6,138 nt of DNA from an uncultured Bacteroidales bacterium. GTDB lineage: Bacteria > Bacteroidota > Bacteroidia > Bacteroidales > WCHB1-69. The notes under the pieces are model-generated. The model was not told the origin of the DNA, did no database searches, and saw only the letters and a list, made by a program, of their open reading frames with translations. Below, one piece after another: positions 1 to 6,066 of this stretch. The stretch spans positions 1 to 6,138 of the forward strand of contig ONXT01000083.1 in the NCBI GenBank assembly GCA_900321845.1. Direction: 5' to 3'. Every line of letters begins with the position of its first letter. The first letter of the stretch is position 1. Position numbers and translations under genes: made by a program.

Positions 1-134
1 GGACTTTGCGCCAGGTGACCATCGAAAACGCGATGGAAGCCGACTATATCTTTTCAATGCTGATGGGCGATGAGGTTCCCCCGCGTCGCGAATTCATTGA
101 AAAGAATGCCAAATATGCGAATGTTGATATCTAA
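1..134 (+). CDS. gyrB: DNA gyrase subunit B, C-terminal 43 residues (partial, 5' end outside the window)
   Basis: The first complete codon is at base 3 and the frame stays open to the TAA at 132-134. The visible tail contains LRQVTIENAMEAD, IFSMLMGDEVPPRREFIE and NAKYANVDI. The pattern 'LMGD.V..RR.FIE.NA' is the conserved C-terminal end of the GyrB TOPRIM/C-terminal domain. GyrB is the ATPase subunit of the A2B2 topoisomerase that introduces negative supercoils into DNA. Only the last piece is present, so the ATPase, transducer and most TOPRIM residues cannot be checked. ParE shares this tail in part, but the Bacteroidota-type ending 'EKNAKYANVD' favours GyrB. The gene ends 11 nt before the ABC ATPase with no terminator between them, so the two are probably co-transcribed. 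Confidence 0.88.
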   Translation, partial: TLRQVTIENAMEADYIFSMLMGDEVPPRREFIEKNAKYANVDI

Positions 135-145
135 AATTTAATTAT

Positions 146-856
146 ATGCCTGAAAATCAATCCATCGAGTCAATGTCTGCAAGTCAGCAGCCATGTGTAG
201 CATTGAAAAATGTAGATGTTTTTCAGAAGAAAATACTGATTCTCTCCAAAGTCAGTATCACTATTCATACTGGTGAATTCGTATATTTGATTGGAAAAAC
301 GGGGGCGGGCAAATCTTCCATCTTGAAACTGCTTTTCGCGGATATACCTGCTGTAGGGGAGAGCGCGCATTGTGTCGGCTTCGATTTGAAAACCATCAAG
401 GCACGTGAGATCCCTTATCTGCGCCGCAAAATGGGCATCGTATTCCAGGATTACCAGCTGCTGGCCGATAAGACCGTTGCCGAAAACCTGATTTCGGCAA
501 TGAAGGCGACAGGCTGGAAGGACAACAAGGCCATTCAGAGCCGTTTGCAGGAAGTGTTGACGCTGGTTGGTTTGCAGACGAAGGACTTCAAGTATCCGCA
601 TCAGCTTTCGGGTGGCGAGCAACAGCGTGTCTGCATCGCGCGTGCATTGGTGAACAAGCCGGAAATCATCCTGGCCGACGAACCGACGGGCAACTTGGAT
701 CCCATCACCGCCGAAGAGATTTTCCAATTACTCCATGAAATAAACAAGTCGGGCACAACTGTGCTGATGTCAACGCATAACTTTCAGATGATCAACAAGT
801 TCCCATCGCGAACCATTTGTGTTGAAGATGGAAAAATCATTGATTCCGGTTTGTAG
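146..856 (+). CDS. ftsE: FtsE-type ABC transporter ATP-binding protein
   Basis: This 236-residue protein is a single ABC nucleotide-binding domain with every catalytic motif intact: Walker A GKTGAGKSS (50-58), Q-loop Q101 in VFQD, signature LSGGEQQR (154-161), Walker B ILADEP with E179, D-loop NLDP (183-186) and H-loop H211. The stretches YLRRKMGIVFQD and ADEPTGNLDP are typical of FtsE and the related LolD/MacB group, and the overall sequence resembles the protein annotated as FtsE in Bacteroidales. FtsE binds ATP at the inner face of the cytoplasmic membrane and, with the membrane protein FtsX, controls septal peptidoglycan hydrolysis. No FtsX is visible here. The ATG at 146 gives about 15 residues of polar lead before the domain; the ATG at 173 (Met10) is a possible alternative start. 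The gene lies 11 nt after gyrB and 2 nt before the glycosyltransferase. The fold is certain; the FtsE assignment over another lone ABC ATPase is likely. Confidence 0.82.
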   Translation: MPENQSIESMSASQQPCVALKNVDVFQKKILILSKVSITIHTGEFVYLIGKTGAGKSSILKLLFADIPAVGESAHCVGFDLKTIKAREIPYLRRKMGIVFQDYQLLADKTVAENLISAMKATGWKDNKAIQSRLQEVLTLVGLQTKDFKYPHQLSGGEQQRVCIARALVNKPEIILADEPTGNLDPITAEEIFQLLHEINKSGTTVLMSTHNFQMINKFPSRTICVEDGKIIDSGL

Positions 857-858
857 TC

Positions 859-1755
859 ATGCTCTCCATCTGCATCGCTATCCACAATTGGAATGTCGGT
901 CAGTTGGTGAATGACCTGGCCGCTCAAGCGACGCGGTTGGGTGTGCCTTACGAAATCCTATTATTGGACGATGCCTCCGATGAGCGTTTCAGCATCGAAA
1001 ACCAGCCTCTATCGCAAATTCCGTTCACCTCTTATTCCCAAAGCGAGAAAAATCTCGGACGTTCAGCTGTCCGCAATACGCTCGCACATTGGGCCAAGTA
1101 CCCCTATCTGTTGTTTATGGACTGTGACACAGCGGTTTGCGACGACAATTATCTGCAAAATTATCTGGATGCATTGCCTGCACAAGTGGTGGTGGGGGGA
1201 TATGGTTATCCTTCGCAGCGTCCTGAGCAGCCGTATGTCCTGCGTTGGAAGTATGGCAGAACCCGTGAAATCAAGTCGGCGGCAGTGCGTAGCCAACATG
1301 CGAACTGTTCCTTTTCCACTTTCAATTTCTTGATAGAAAAAAGCATTTTTCAAAAAGTCCGCTTTGATGAGAAATTACAAGGTTATGGACATGAAGATAC
1401 CCTCTTCGGCCTTGATTTACAACGGAATGGAATAACAGTCACCCATATCGACAATGCCCTGATGCATTGTGTGCGTTGCGAAAACGATGTTTATCTCAAA
1501 CAGATTGAAAACTCCATTGACAATCTGATCCACCTTTGCAAGAATTATCCCTATAAGCAAATTCTGATTGAAAATATTTCATTATTAAGAACTTATAATA
1601 AAATCCAACACTCTTTCACTGAAAAATGCTTTCGAAAATTCTATTCGCTTTTTTCTAATAGAATCCTCCGCAACCTCCATTCGCTCAATCCCGACATCCG
1701 TTTTTTGGACTATTTCAAATTGAATTATTTATGCAGTAAAAATATTGATTTATGA
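859..1755 (+). CDS. Family 2 glycosyltransferase (GT-A fold), acceptor unknown
   Basis: This 298-residue protein opens directly with the first beta strand of a GT-A nucleotide-sugar transferase (SICIAIHNW), which supports the start at 859, 2 nt after the ftsE stop. Visible motifs are LLLDDASD with the DDxS nucleotide-binding aspartates (37-40), LLFMDCDT with the metal-binding DxD at D88/D90, and GYGHEDTLFGLDL, where E179/D180 fit the catalytic-base region seen in GT2 and GT7-like C-terminal domains. There is no signal peptide or clear membrane segment, so it probably acts at the cytoplasmic face of the membrane. It would transfer a sugar from a nucleotide donor to an unknown acceptor such as a lipopolysaccharide or surface glycan. 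Residues from about 215 on show no motif I recognise, and that coding stretch is markedly AT-rich. The stop codon overlaps the protease start by 4 nt. Donor and product cannot be deduced. Confidence 0.85.
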   Translation: MLSICIAIHNWNVGQLVNDLAAQATRLGVPYEILLLDDASDERFSIENQPLSQIPFTSYSQSEKNLGRSAVRNTLAHWAKYPYLLFMDCDTAVCDDNYLQNYLDALPAQVVVGGYGYPSQRPEQPYVLRWKYGRTREIKSAAVRSQHANCSFSTFNFLIEKSIFQKVRFDEKLQGYGHEDTLFGLDLQRNGITVTHIDNALMHCVRCENDVYLKQIENSIDNLIHLCKNYPYKQILIENISLLRTYNKIQHSFTEKCFRKFYSLFSNRILRNLHSLNPDIRFLDYFKLNYLCSKNIDL

Positions 1756-1811
1756 AGAAGAAAATTTTATTTCTGATTTCTTTTGTGTTGATAATCAGTG
1801 GTTTGAATGCC
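1752..1811 (+). other. Signal peptide coding region of the S8 peptidase
   Basis: Residues 1-20 have a basic n-region (MKKK), a hydrophobic core (ILFLISFVLIISG) and a small residue at -1 (Ala20), so signal peptidase I would cut between LNA and QD. The mature protein would begin with Gln21, a common N-terminus for exported Bacteroidota proteins that can cyclise to pyroglutamate. There is no lipobox cysteine, so it is not a lipoprotein. The cleavage position is inferred from the pattern. Confidence 0.85.
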
Positions 1812-3629
1812 CAAGATCTATATCGTGCCCGACAGGATGGACATGTGGACAGCGTATTTAACGGCACGAACCTGCCCGATGCCTATCGCGGCGACGGTGT
1901 GATTATTGGCGTCACCGACTGGGGATTTGACTACACGCATCCGGTGTTTTATGATTCCACTTTGACGCATTACCGTGTGTTGCGCGCTTGGGACCAGTAC
2001 CGTACGGCAGGTCCGGCTCCGGCAGGTTTCAACTATGGCACCGAGTTGGTTGGCCAGGAGCAACTGCTTGCAGCTCAATGTGATACAGTGAACATTTACG
2101 GTCATCATTATCATGCGACGCATGTCGCCTCCATTGCAGGCGGCGTCGGTGTTGGCACGCCCTATCGTGGGGTGGCTCCCGATGCGGAGTTCCTTTTCGC
2201 CTCCTTCCGTCCTGACGAACAGTCGGTGATCGATGCCTTCGAGTGGATGTACCAAGTGTCGCAGCAGGAGCAGAAACGCTTGGTAATCAATATGTCATGG
2301 GGCTTGTATTGGATGGACAATTTCGACGGGACAGGTCCTGTGGGTCGAAAGATGCAGGAGTTGAGCGACCTCGGCGTGGTGTTCGTTACCAGCGGAGGCA
2401 ACAATGGCGATGTGAATTTCCACCTCGGCCACACCTTTTCCGCCGAAAACGACACCGTATTCACTCGTTACTCTTTCCCCGGCAATTATGCGAACAACTA
2501 TTACGGCGGTTCAATCACGATGACCAATTCGCCGCACTGCCCGTTCTCAGTTGCGTTCACCTGCTACAACAATCAGGCTGGTCAGATGGTTTCCACTCCC
2601 TTTTACAATACTGCGGATGGGGATGCGAGCGATGAGGGGTGCATTTATTTCGGCACCGACTCCATCGTCTATTCCATCACCCTGCAGCAAAGTGACGAGG
2701 AGGGGAGGCCGGAAGCTCGTTTGGTTTTGAAGCGCCCGCATACGATTTCTTCGCTGATGTACTTGACGGTGACAGCGCAAAGCGGTGATTTTCACGCATG
2801 GAATGTAGCCGAACTGACAACGGGTGTCGGGAATTGGGGTGGCGAATTTACTGGCAGAAACGCACCCAAATGGAAGGGCGGGGATGTGAATTACGGCTTG
2901 GGCACGCCCGCCAGCGTGGACTGTGCCATCACGGTGGCCGCACACGTGTCGCGCTATCAAACGACGGATTCCACCATGGGTGGCGGAAACATCTGCACTT
3001 TCTCCAGTTATGGTCCCACCATTGACGGACGTGACAAACCCGATATTTCCGCTCCGGGCCAGAATCTTTGCGCCGCCGCCTCCAGCTATGCCGACAATGC
3101 GCTCGCTTACGACACCTCTGTGGTATTCAACGACAGGACTTACGGTTTCACCAAGCTTTCCGGTACCTCTATGTCTTCGCCATTCGCCACCGGCGTGGTC
3201 GCCTTGTTGTTGCAGGCCAATCCAACCCTTACCCCGCAGCAGGTCAAAGAGGTGCTGATTTATTCCGCCACGCACGACGAATTTACGGAAGCCGCTGGTA
3301 TGGTCCGCTTCGGACACGGGAAAGTCAATGCTTACCAAGCCATCCTTCGCGCCCTTAACTCAGTGGGTGTCAGCAATTTTGAGAACCATGAGGACGTTTA
3401 TACCGTTTTCCCGAATCCCACTTCTGACAAGATTTATATCTCCACTCCCAACAGCGATGCCAGTACAACCGCCTTTTTGTACGATATGAATGGAAGATTA
3501 TTGAATAAAATTATTGTAAATCAAGGAGTTAATGTGATTGACATGGGGAATCGTCCGAATGGTTGCTACTTGTTGAAAATCGCAAATTCACACTATTCGC
3601 AAACAGAGAAAATCATTAAAACCAAATAG
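1752..3629 (+). CDS. Secreted subtilisin-like (S8) serine peptidase with T9SS type A sorting domain
   Basis: This 625-residue pre-protein has three parts: a Sec signal peptide (about 1-20), a subtilase catalytic domain (about 45-535) and a C-terminal T9SS sorting domain (about 549-625). The catalytic triad is complete: D56 in GVTDWGFDYTHP, H121 in HATHVASIAGG and S473 in GTSMSSP, with oxyanion asparagine N217 in TSGGNNG. The usual HGTH is HATH here. Only about 35 residues separate the signal cleavage site from the Asp motif, so there is no I9-type inhibitory propeptide. N217 and S473 are 256 residues apart, against 66 in subtilisin, which implies a large inserted domain (about 221-395). The enzyme should be exported by Sec, carried across the outer membrane by T9SS, and released or anchored to the surface. 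Its substrate is unknown. The start overlaps the glycosyltransferase stop (ATGA) and the gene ends 1 nt before xseB. Confidence 0.93.
   Translation: MKKKILFLISFVLIISGLNAQDLYRARQDGHVDSVFNGTNLPDAYRGDGVIIGVTDWGFDYTHPVFYDSTLTHYRVLRAWDQYRTAGPAPAGFNYGTELVGQEQLLAAQCDTVNIYGHHYHATHVASIAGGVGVGTPYRGVAPDAEFLFASFRPDEQSVIDAFEWMYQVSQQEQKRLVINMSWGLYWMDNFDGTGPVGRKMQELSDLGVVFVTSGGNNGDVNFHLGHTFSAENDTVFTRYSFPGNYANNYYGGSITMTNSPHCPFSVAFTCYNNQAGQMVSTPFYNTADGDASDEGCIYFGTDSIVYSITLQQSDEEGRPEARLVLKRPHTISSLMYLTVTAQSGDFHAWNVAELTTGVGNWGGEFTGRNAPKWKGGDVNYGLGTPASVDCAITVAAHVSRYQTTDSTMGGGNICTFSSYGPTIDGRDKPDISAPGQNLCAAASSYADNALAYDTSVVFNDRTYGFTKLSGTSMSSPFATGVVALLLQANPTLTPQQVKEVLIYSATHDEFTEAAGMVRFGHGKVNAYQAILRALNSVGVSNFENHEDVYTVFPNPTSDKIYISTPNSDASTTAFLYDMNGRLLNKIIVNQGVNVIDMGNRPNGCYLLKIANSHYSQTEKIIKTK
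2412..2936 (+). other. Inserted domain within the subtilase catalytic region
   Basis: Residues about 221-395 lie between the oxyanion Asn and the strand leading to the catalytic Ser, and account for most of the excess length of the catalytic domain. The stretch alternates short hydrophobic and polar runs typical of beta strands (for example SIVYSITLQQ and LMYLTVTAQSGDFHAW) and contains Trp, Gly and Asn-rich turns. By analogy with other bacterial subtilases that carry a beta-sandwich (jelly-roll) insert at this point, such as the Csp and C5a-peptidase-like groups, it is probably a beta-sandwich that shapes substrate access. The boundaries are approximate and the fold is inferred. Confidence 0.5.
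3396..3626 (+). other. T9SS type A C-terminal sorting domain (Por secretion tail) of the S8 peptidase
   Basis: Residues about 549-625 carry the succession of motifs of the type A sorting domain: VFPNP (552-556), then YISTPN, LYDMNGRLL (576-584), a turn leading to IDMGNRPNGCYLLKI (596-610), and the basic end EKIIKTK (619-625). In characterised members this beta-sandwich domain is the signal recognised by the outer-membrane T9SS translocon and is removed by the PorU sortase, which usually attaches the cargo to A-LPS. Its presence implies that the organism encodes a T9SS elsewhere. Confidence 0.93.
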
Positions 3630-3630
3630 T

Positions 3631-3828
3631 ATGCCTGAATCGAAACTTACTTATACTGAAGCATTTGAAGAGTTGCAGGACATTGTAAAGAAGATGGAAA
3701 ATGCGGACATTTCTGTCGATGAACTGACTAAAAGTATTGAAAGGGCTTCTGAATTGATCAAAATTTGCAAAGAAAAATTGAGCAAAACGGAGGCTGAGGT
3801 CAATAAAATCATCGGGCAAAACAACTGA
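3631..3828 (+). CDS. xseB: Exodeoxyribonuclease VII small subunit
   Basis: This 65-residue protein is the usual size for XseB (about 60-80) and shows its conserved pattern: Y-EAFEELQDIVKKMENADISVDEL near the start, followed by a second helix (ELIKICKEKLSKTEAEVNKI) that ends close to the C-terminus. XseB forms a helical hairpin. Several copies bind each XseA catalytic subunit to make exonuclease VII, a cytoplasmic enzyme that degrades single-stranded DNA from both ends and acts in mismatch repair and damage processing. The protein has no catalytic residues of its own. The ATG lies 1 nt after the protease stop and the gene ends 2 nt before the O-methyltransferase, so it is translated within the operon. 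xseA, often its upstream neighbour, is not in the window. Confidence 0.92.
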   Translation: MPESKLTYTEAFEELQDIVKKMENADISVDELTKSIERASELIKICKEKLSKTEAEVNKIIGQNN

Positions 3829-3830
3829 TT

Positions 3831-4475
3831 ATGCACGCGGAAATCACTGAGGAGCTGGAAGAGTATTGCGAAGCGCATTCCACGCCGGAATCGGATTTGC
3901 TGTATCGGCTCAATCGCGAGACGAACCTTAAGTGTATCAAGCCGAGGATGATTTCGGGGCATTTGCAGGGAAGGCTGCTGTCGTTCATTTCGCAGATGAT
4001 GCGGCCGAAGCGCATTCTTGAAATCGGAACATACACCGGTTATGCCACCTTGTGTTTGGCGGAGGGATTGTCGGATGATGGCAGGATCGACACCATCGAG
4101 GTTGATGAGGAATTGGAGGAGATGATCCAGAGATATTTCTCGCAATCTGCTTATAATGAGAAGATTACGTTGCATATCGGGGATGCATTGCAGGTGCTGA
4201 AACAATTGGATGCCACATGGGATTTGGTTTTCATGGATGCTGAAAAGGACGACTATATTGCCTATTACGAGTTGGTTTTGCCTCGATTGCGTCAGGGCGG
4301 AATCATCTTGGCGGACAATGTGTTGTGGAGCGGAAAAGTGGTCCAAGAGGTGAAGACGGGCGACAAAGAGACGCGTGCATTGATGAAATTCAATGACTAT
4401 ATACTTGAAGATAAACGAGTTAAGAACTTTTTGCTTCCATTTCGCGATGGAATCATGGTAATTGAAAAATTGTAA
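3831..4475 (+). CDS. SAM-dependent O-methyltransferase, TrmR / caffeoyl-CoA O-methyltransferase type
   Basis: This 214-residue protein is a class I Rossmann methyltransferase of the Methyltransf_3 family. Motif I LEIGTYTGYAT (63-73) binds SAM, and TIEVDEE (88-94) holds the acidic residue for the SAM ribose. The divalent-metal site of this family is complete: D136 in MDAEKDDY, and D162 and N163 in ADNVLW. The N-terminal helical region (about 1-45) is of the usual length. Bacterial members include TrmR (YrrM), which methylates 5-hydroxyuridine at position 34 of tRNA to 5-methoxyuridine; others act on catechol-like small molecules. Location 1 nt upstream of trmD, another tRNA methyltransferase, favours a tRNA role, but this is inference. 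The ATG at 3831 is 2 nt after xseB and fits the family N-terminus. The family is certain; the substrate is not. Confidence 0.9.
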   Translation: MHAEITEELEEYCEAHSTPESDLLYRLNRETNLKCIKPRMISGHLQGRLLSFISQMMRPKRILEIGTYTGYATLCLAEGLSDDGRIDTIEVDEELEEMIQRYFSQSAYNEKITLHIGDALQVLKQLDATWDLVFMDAEKDDYIAYYELVLPRLRQGGIILADNVLWSGKVVQEVKTGDKETRALMKFNDYILEDKRVKNFLLPFRDGIMVIEKL

Positions 4476-4476
4476 T

Positions 4477-5148
4477 ATGCGCATTGATGTTTTGACTTTG
4501 TTTCCAGAGATGTTCGAAGGCGTCTTTTCGCAGTCGATTTTGAAGCGTGCTCAAAACAAGGGGCATCTGGAATTATTCACCCACAACATCCGCGACTATT
4601 CCAAGGACAAGCACCATCGGGTGGATGACTATCCTTTTGGGGGCGGTCCTGGAATGGTGATGATGGTGGAACCCATAGCCGACTGCATCAACGAATTGAA
4701 ATCGCAGCGTCATTACGATGCGGTGATTTTCACTGCACCTGACGGACAGACGTTTAACCAATCGAAAGCAAATCAACTTTCTCTGTATCAGAATATTATC
4801 ATACTTTGTGGGCATTATAAGGGGGTGGATGAGCGGGTGCGCGAGTTGTTTGTTACGGAGGAAATCAGCATTGGCGATTATGTGCTGTCGGGAGGGGAGA
4901 TTGCTGCGATGGCGATTGTGGATGCGGTGGCACGTGTCATTCCCGGTGTCTTGAACGATGAGACTTCGGCTCTGTCGGATTCGTTCCAGGACGGACTACT
5001 TTCCGCACCGGTCTATACCCGCCCTGCCGACTATCAGGGGCATTGCGTCCCCGATGTTCTACTCTCCGGAAACGAGCGTCTCATCAATGATTGGAAATTG
5101 GAAAAGCAGCTGGAAAGAACTAAAGCGCGCCGCCCGGATCTTCTTTAA
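4477..5148 (+). CDS. trmD: tRNA (guanine37-N1)-methyltransferase
   Basis: TrmD transfers a methyl group from SAM to N1 of G37, 3' of the anticodon, which prevents +1 frameshifting. From the ATG at 4477 the protein has 223 residues and begins MRIDVLTLFPEMF, the family N-terminus. An upstream TTG at 4462 would add five residues inside the preceding gene and is less likely. Visible motifs are DDYPFGGGPGMVM (50-62), ILCGHYKGVDERV (109-121) and IGDYVLSGGE (132-141) of the SPOUT trefoil knot, then DAVARVIPGVL (149-159) with the conserved Arg153. SFQDGLL supplies D172, equivalent to the catalytic Asp169 of the E. coli and Haemophilus enzymes. YTRP and the C-terminal RLINDWKLEKQLERT complete the family pattern. 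The gene starts 1 nt after the O-methyltransferase. The rpsP-rimM-rplS partners found beside trmD in many bacteria are absent. Confidence 0.97.
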   Translation: MRIDVLTLFPEMFEGVFSQSILKRAQNKGHLELFTHNIRDYSKDKHHRVDDYPFGGGPGMVMMVEPIADCINELKSQRHYDAVIFTAPDGQTFNQSKANQLSLYQNIIILCGHYKGVDERVRELFVTEEISIGDYVLSGGEIAAMAIVDAVARVIPGVLNDETSALSDSFQDGLLSAPVYTRPADYQGHCVPDVLLSGNERLINDWKLEKQLERTKARRPDLL

Positions 5149-5184
5149 TTCACGATTCATTATTCTTTTAGACAAATCTTCATT

Positions 5185-6027
5185 ATGAAAAATATCGGAC
5201 CCCATGTTAGTGCAAGCGGTGGTGTGGAGAACGCACCGGAAGCCGCCCGTCAATTGGGTGCGACGGCTTTTGCACTCTTTACCAAAAACCAACGGCAGTG
5301 GGTATCGCCTCCGCTGTCACAAAAAAGCATCGATTTGTTCAAGGAGAGATGTGTAAATTACGGATTCTCAGCCGATTACATCCTTCCGCACGACAGTTAT
5401 CTCATCAATCTCGGACAGCCGGATGATGTGAAGTTGGAGCAGTCGCGTGCCGCCTTTTTGGATGAGATGCAGCGCTGCGAGCAGTTGGGGTTGAAAATGC
5501 TGAATTTCCATCCTGGCAGCCATCTAAAGATGATTCCGATTGATGAGTGTCTGGCGAGAATTGCAGAGAGCATCAATATCGCGTTGTCTAAAACGCAGGG
5601 TGTGATTGCGGTGATTGAGAACACGGCGGGGCAGGGGAGCAATGTCGGTTTTGAGTTCGCCCAAATTGCGCAAATCATTGACAAAGTGGAAGATAAGTCG
5701 CGTGTAGGTGTCTGCATCGACACCTGCCATACCTATTCGGCGGGCTATGATTTGAAAATAGATGCTGGTTATGAATCCACATGGAGGCAATTTGACGAGA
5801 TTATCGGACTGAATTACCTGAGAGCCATTCACTTGAACGATACCAAAAAGGAATTTGCTTCCCGTGTTGATCGTCACGACAGCATTGGCAAGGGTTTTTT
5901 GGGAATGGAATTTTTCACCCGCATTATGAAGGATGCCCGTTTTGACCATATCCCCTTCATCTTGGAGACTCCCGACGAGTCGTTGTGGGCGGATGAAATT
6001 AAATTATTGCAGGAGTTGAGCAAATAA
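5185..6027 (+). CDS. nfo: Endonuclease IV (AP endonuclease)
   Basis: Endonuclease IV cleaves DNA 5' to abasic sites and removes blocked 3' ends in base excision repair. The 280-residue protein is a full-length TIM-barrel enzyme starting MKNIGPHVSASGGV, which matches the family N-terminus. All nine trinuclear-zinc ligands of the E. coli enzyme are present at the same residue numbers: H69, H109, E145, D179, H182, H216, D229, H231 and E261. Family signatures include NFHPGS (107-112), GVCIDTCHTYSAGYD (175-189), HLNDTKKEFASRVDRH (216-231) and ILETPDE (259-265). It follows trmD by 36 nt, a wider gap than elsewhere in the unit, in which I see no terminator, no Shine-Dalgarno sequence and no convincing promoter. 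It is therefore probably the last gene of the operon, and a promoter for the next gene begins inside its final codons. Confidence 0.97.
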   Translation: MKNIGPHVSASGGVENAPEAARQLGATAFALFTKNQRQWVSPPLSQKSIDLFKERCVNYGFSADYILPHDSYLINLGQPDDVKLEQSRAAFLDEMQRCEQLGLKMLNFHPGSHLKMIPIDECLARIAESINIALSKTQGVIAVIENTAGQGSNVGFEFAQIAQIIDKVEDKSRVGVCIDTCHTYSAGYDLKIDAGYESTWRQFDEIIGLNYLRAIHLNDTKKEFASRVDRHDSIGKGFLGMEFFTRIMKDARFDHIPFILETPDESLWADEIKLLQELSK

Positions 6028-6045
6028 ACAAAAAACTTATATTTG
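6016..6045 (+). promoter_or_regulatory. Bacteroidota housekeeping promoter (-33 TTG, 19-nt spacer, -7 TATATTTG)
   Basis: TTG at 6016-6018 is followed by exactly 19 nt and then TATATTTG at 6038-6045. This matches the -33/-7 consensus TTTG-N19-TAnnTTTG used by the primary sigma factor of Bacteroides and relatives, except that the first T of the -33 box is G. The -33 box lies within the last codons of nfo (Leu278), the -7 box is 10 nt after its stop, and the spacer contains an A-run. Transcription would start near 6050-6053 and read rightwards off the window. It is the only such pair I found outside coding sequence. Confidence 0.75.
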
Positions 6046-6066
6046 CAGTCGAAAATCCGTACCGCC

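Noticed and set aside
282..289. TATATTTG, a perfect -7 promoter box, inside ftsE
   Set aside because: It encodes conserved residues just before the Walker A motif, and no TTG lies 19 nt upstream (bases 260-262 are ACT).
1183..1200. G-rich run (GGTGGTGGGGGGA) as a possible G-quadruplex
   Set aside because: It lacks four spaced runs of three or more G, and is explained by the Val-Val-Gly-Gly codons of the glycosyltransferase.
2547..3338. Minus-strand open frame of 263 codons opposite the protease
   Set aside because: It lies wholly inside the well-supported protease gene. Its translation is rich in Gly, Arg and His with no recognisable motif, as expected of an antisense shadow of GC-rich coding sequence.
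4462..4476. TTG at 4462 as the trmD start
   Set aside because: It adds five residues not expected in the family, while the ATG at 4477 gives the conserved MRIDVLTLFPEMF start and the 1-nt spacing typical of this operon.
3651..4484. Minus-strand open frame of 277 codons opposite xseB and the O-methyltransferase
   Set aside because: It spans two genes that have complete family motifs on the plus strand, and its own translation shows no family pattern.
5114..5146. Inverted repeat AAAGAA/TTCTTT at the end of trmD as a terminator
   Set aside because: The 6-bp AT stem encloses a 21-nt loop with no inner pairing and no T-run follows, so it would not form a stable intrinsic terminator.
5149..5184. 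Promoter for nfo in the 36-nt gap (TATTCTTTT)
   Set aside because: It does not fit TAnnTTTG and has no correctly spaced TTG upstream.
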